DNA of 64,000 bases from positions 1,116,001-1,180,000 of the forward strand of contig CBDCXF010000001.1 of assembly GCA_965223755.1 (NCBI GenBank). Direction: 5' to 3'. Of this stretch, positions 63,008 to 64,000 are shown in pieces (position 1 is the stretch's first letter; each line of letters starts with the position of its first letter). The translations under genes were made by a program, and so were the position numbers. Below the pieces are notes generated by a model. It had not been told where the DNA came from. It saw only the letters and a program-made list of their open reading frames with translations, and searched no databases. The DNA is from CBDCXF01 sp965223755. Its GTDB lineage: Bacteria > Acidobacteriota > Thermoanaerobaculia > Multivoradales > JAHEKO01.

Positions 63008-63235
63008 ATGGGTTTTTTTGATAGGTATCGGGAGGCACGGAAGGCGCAAAAGGAAGCGCTAGAAAAGGGAGACTGGATTGGTGTTGTCCACCCAAAAACG
63101 CGCCAGCCGCCAAATTCAGGAAGCGGCGGGACAGGGGACGACGAGTGGGCGTTGATCCACAAGAAATTTCGGCAGGTTGTGGGACGGGAGCCTTATAGCC
63201 GACAAGAACTGGTCGATTGGTGGAGTAGCCTGTAG
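63008..63235 (+). CDS. Small protein with PYSxQExVDWW tail, paralogue 2 (75 aa)
   Basis: This is the tandem partner of the preceding gene. The C-terminal WALIHKKFRQVVGREPYSRQ followed by ELVDWWSSL aligns residue by residue with paralogue 1, while the N-terminus (MGFFDRYREARKAQKEALEK) has diverged; both start MG and have a Gly/Ser linker. AAGGGG lies upstream of the ATG. The function is unknown. The pair sits between a tRNA and an acyl-CoA ligase, a common place for accessory genes. Confidence 0.65.
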   Translation: MGFFDRYREARKAQKEALEKGDWIGVVHPKTRQPPNSGSGGTGDDEWALIHKKFRQVVGREPYSRQELVDWWSSL

Positions 63236-63270
63236 CTAGATAGAGAACAAGAGGCTGTTCGATATTCTGA

Positions 63271-63288
63271 AAGCTTGAGCCCAAGCTT
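63271..63288 (+). terminator. Hairpin after the small paralogues
   Basis: AAGCTTG (63271-63277) and CAAGCTT (63282-63288) form a perfect 7-bp stem with a 4-nt loop 36 bp after the second paralogue. No T-run follows. Confidence 0.45.
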
Positions 63289-63481
63289 CGGAACAACATA
63301 GTTGCGCATTGCAGCCGTCCACATCATTGGTGGCGGTCACCGCACCGACAACTCTGGAGATGAGGATTGGCCGCGCTCAGTGCATACAATCAAGCGCCGT
63401 CGCAATAGAGCCACGTCTAGCGAGGTGCGCAGAACGACACGAGTTACAATCTTTGAGTTGGCGCCCGGACCGCATCTAGAC

Positions 63482-64000
63482 GTGCCCATTCACACCCTCA
63501 ACGACCTCTTCTTTCGCGTTCTCGAAATTGACCGCGACGAGTGTCTCTTGGAGACCCAAGGAGAGGACTTCAAGGCGATTTCTGCCGCGGATCTCGGCGA
63601 CCGAGTGATGCGTCTGGAGGCCTCGTTGGAGGCCTTCGGAATCCAGCCGGGAGAACGGGTGGCGCTGATGGCCAACAATGGCGTCCACTGGCCGACCGTG
63701 GACTTTGCGGTCCTCGGCCACGGGGCGGTCGTGGTTCCTGTTTACCCCACGCTCACCGCCGAGCAGGCCGCCTATGTCATCAACGACTGCGGCGCGCGCT
63801 TGGTCTTCGTGGAAGAGGACGATCGCCTGGATGGATTGCTTGAGATCGCCGAGGACATGCCCCTAGTCGAACAATGGGTGCTGATTGGGGGCAAATCGCG
63901 CGAGCAAGTCCCCAACCTTGAGGACTTCTCCAGCACCGATTTCGACCGCCAAGCCTTCGAGCAGCGCGCTCGAAACGTCGCCATCGACGACCTCGCCACC
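63482..64000 (+). CDS. AMP-dependent acyl-CoA ligase, N-terminal part
   Basis: The frame runs off the right edge after 173 codons. The visible part is the N-terminal region of an ANL-superfamily long-chain acyl-CoA synthetase (FadD15-like): HTLNDLFFRVLE, GIQPGERVALMANNGVHWPT, VDFAVLGHGAVVVPVYPTLT and AAYVINDCGARLVFVEED. It would activate fatty acids with ATP and CoA. The start is unsure: GTG 63482 is used, but TTG 63458 and GTG 63425 are in frame and no clear ribosome site is seen. Confidence 0.85.
   Translation, partial: MPIHTLNDLFFRVLEIDRDECLLETQGEDFKAISAADLGDRVMRLEASLEAFGIQPGERVALMANNGVHWPTVDFAVLGHGAVVVPVYPTLTAEQAAYVINDCGARLVFVEEDDRLDGLLEIAEDMPLVEQWVLIGGKSREQVPNLEDFSSTDFDRQAFEQRARNVAIDDLAT

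Noticed and set aside
62295..63300. Integrated mobile element at tRNA-Pro
   Set aside because: No integrase and no second copy of the tRNA 3' end were seen in the right-hand flank.

Overview
This is a 64 kb bacterial chromosomal segment with a GC content of roughly 60% judged by eye. Most genes are tightly packed with 4-bp ATGA-type overlaps, and the content is mostly house-keeping. DUF4301, two bactofilin-type proteins, ECF sigma/anti-sigma pairs, exported RHS proteins, Tat-exported amidase, and OPT and SSS transporters together suggest Acidobacteriota (perhaps Thermoanaerobaculia-like) or a neighbouring phylum. That placement is an inference. No rRNA, transposase, integrase or CRISPR array was found.

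Layout. 1-2.4 kb: YbbR/CdaR tail, glmM and pdxJ. 2.4-6.3 kb: sigma-54 response regulator and a RecD2 helicase. 6.4-9.7 kb (minus): uppP, ECF sigma factor, membrane anti-sigma candidate and a membrane bactofilin-like protein, an apparent envelope-stress operon. 10-15.8 kb: DUF4301, a small membrane protein, a TVP38 membrane protein overlapping a mercuric-reductase-like flavoprotein, and a Tat-exported amidase. 15.9-17.9 kb: catabolic ornithine carbamoyltransferase and carbamate kinase without arginine deiminase. 18-21 kb: a multi-PDZ HtrA-like protease followed by a paralogue that has lost its catalytic residues. 21-29.7 kb: DUF1028, a two-gene RHH cassette, a DUF885 lipoprotein, proline dehydrogenase, a di-iron oxygenase-like protein, a GNAT and lipA. 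29.8-34.5 kb: transglutaminase lipoprotein, lipB, 2-oxoacid dehydrogenase E2 and bactofilin.

The most notable stretch is 34.7-43.6 kb. At 34.7 kb an AhpD-like peroxidase gene carries an in-frame UGA in a CxxU motif, followed 11 nt later by a perfect SECIS-like hairpin with a GGUCU loop. It is almost certainly a selenoprotein that a standard gene caller splits in two. Next comes an accessory island: a JAMM-like gene, an AT-rich patch, an orphan tip-like fragment, and a minus-strand cluster that looks like a split, exported RHS machine. In that cluster the RHS shell (1543 aa) ends in PKD and Ig domains. The RHS core that normally follows it in the same chain is a separate gene with its own signal peptide. 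Two paralogous secreted proteins lie between them, and a three-helix membrane protein overlaps the end.

43.9-62.2 kb returns to house-keeping: lpd, an MBL hydrolase, patatin, class I aldolase, NUDIX, a glycosyltransferase, prfB with its programmed +1 frameshift, lnt, a SPOR protein, a YheT-like hydrolase, a thioesterase, a CBS/CysK enzyme, and SSS and OPT transporters. A tRNA-Pro(CGG) at 62.3 kb is followed by two tiny lower-GC paralogous genes with a shared PYSxQExVDWW tail, then the start of an acyl-CoA ligase.

A genome-wide habit is visible: many intergenic gaps contain unrelated short tandem repeats (13-20 bp units). Several begin at a stop codon or carry the ribosome-binding site.
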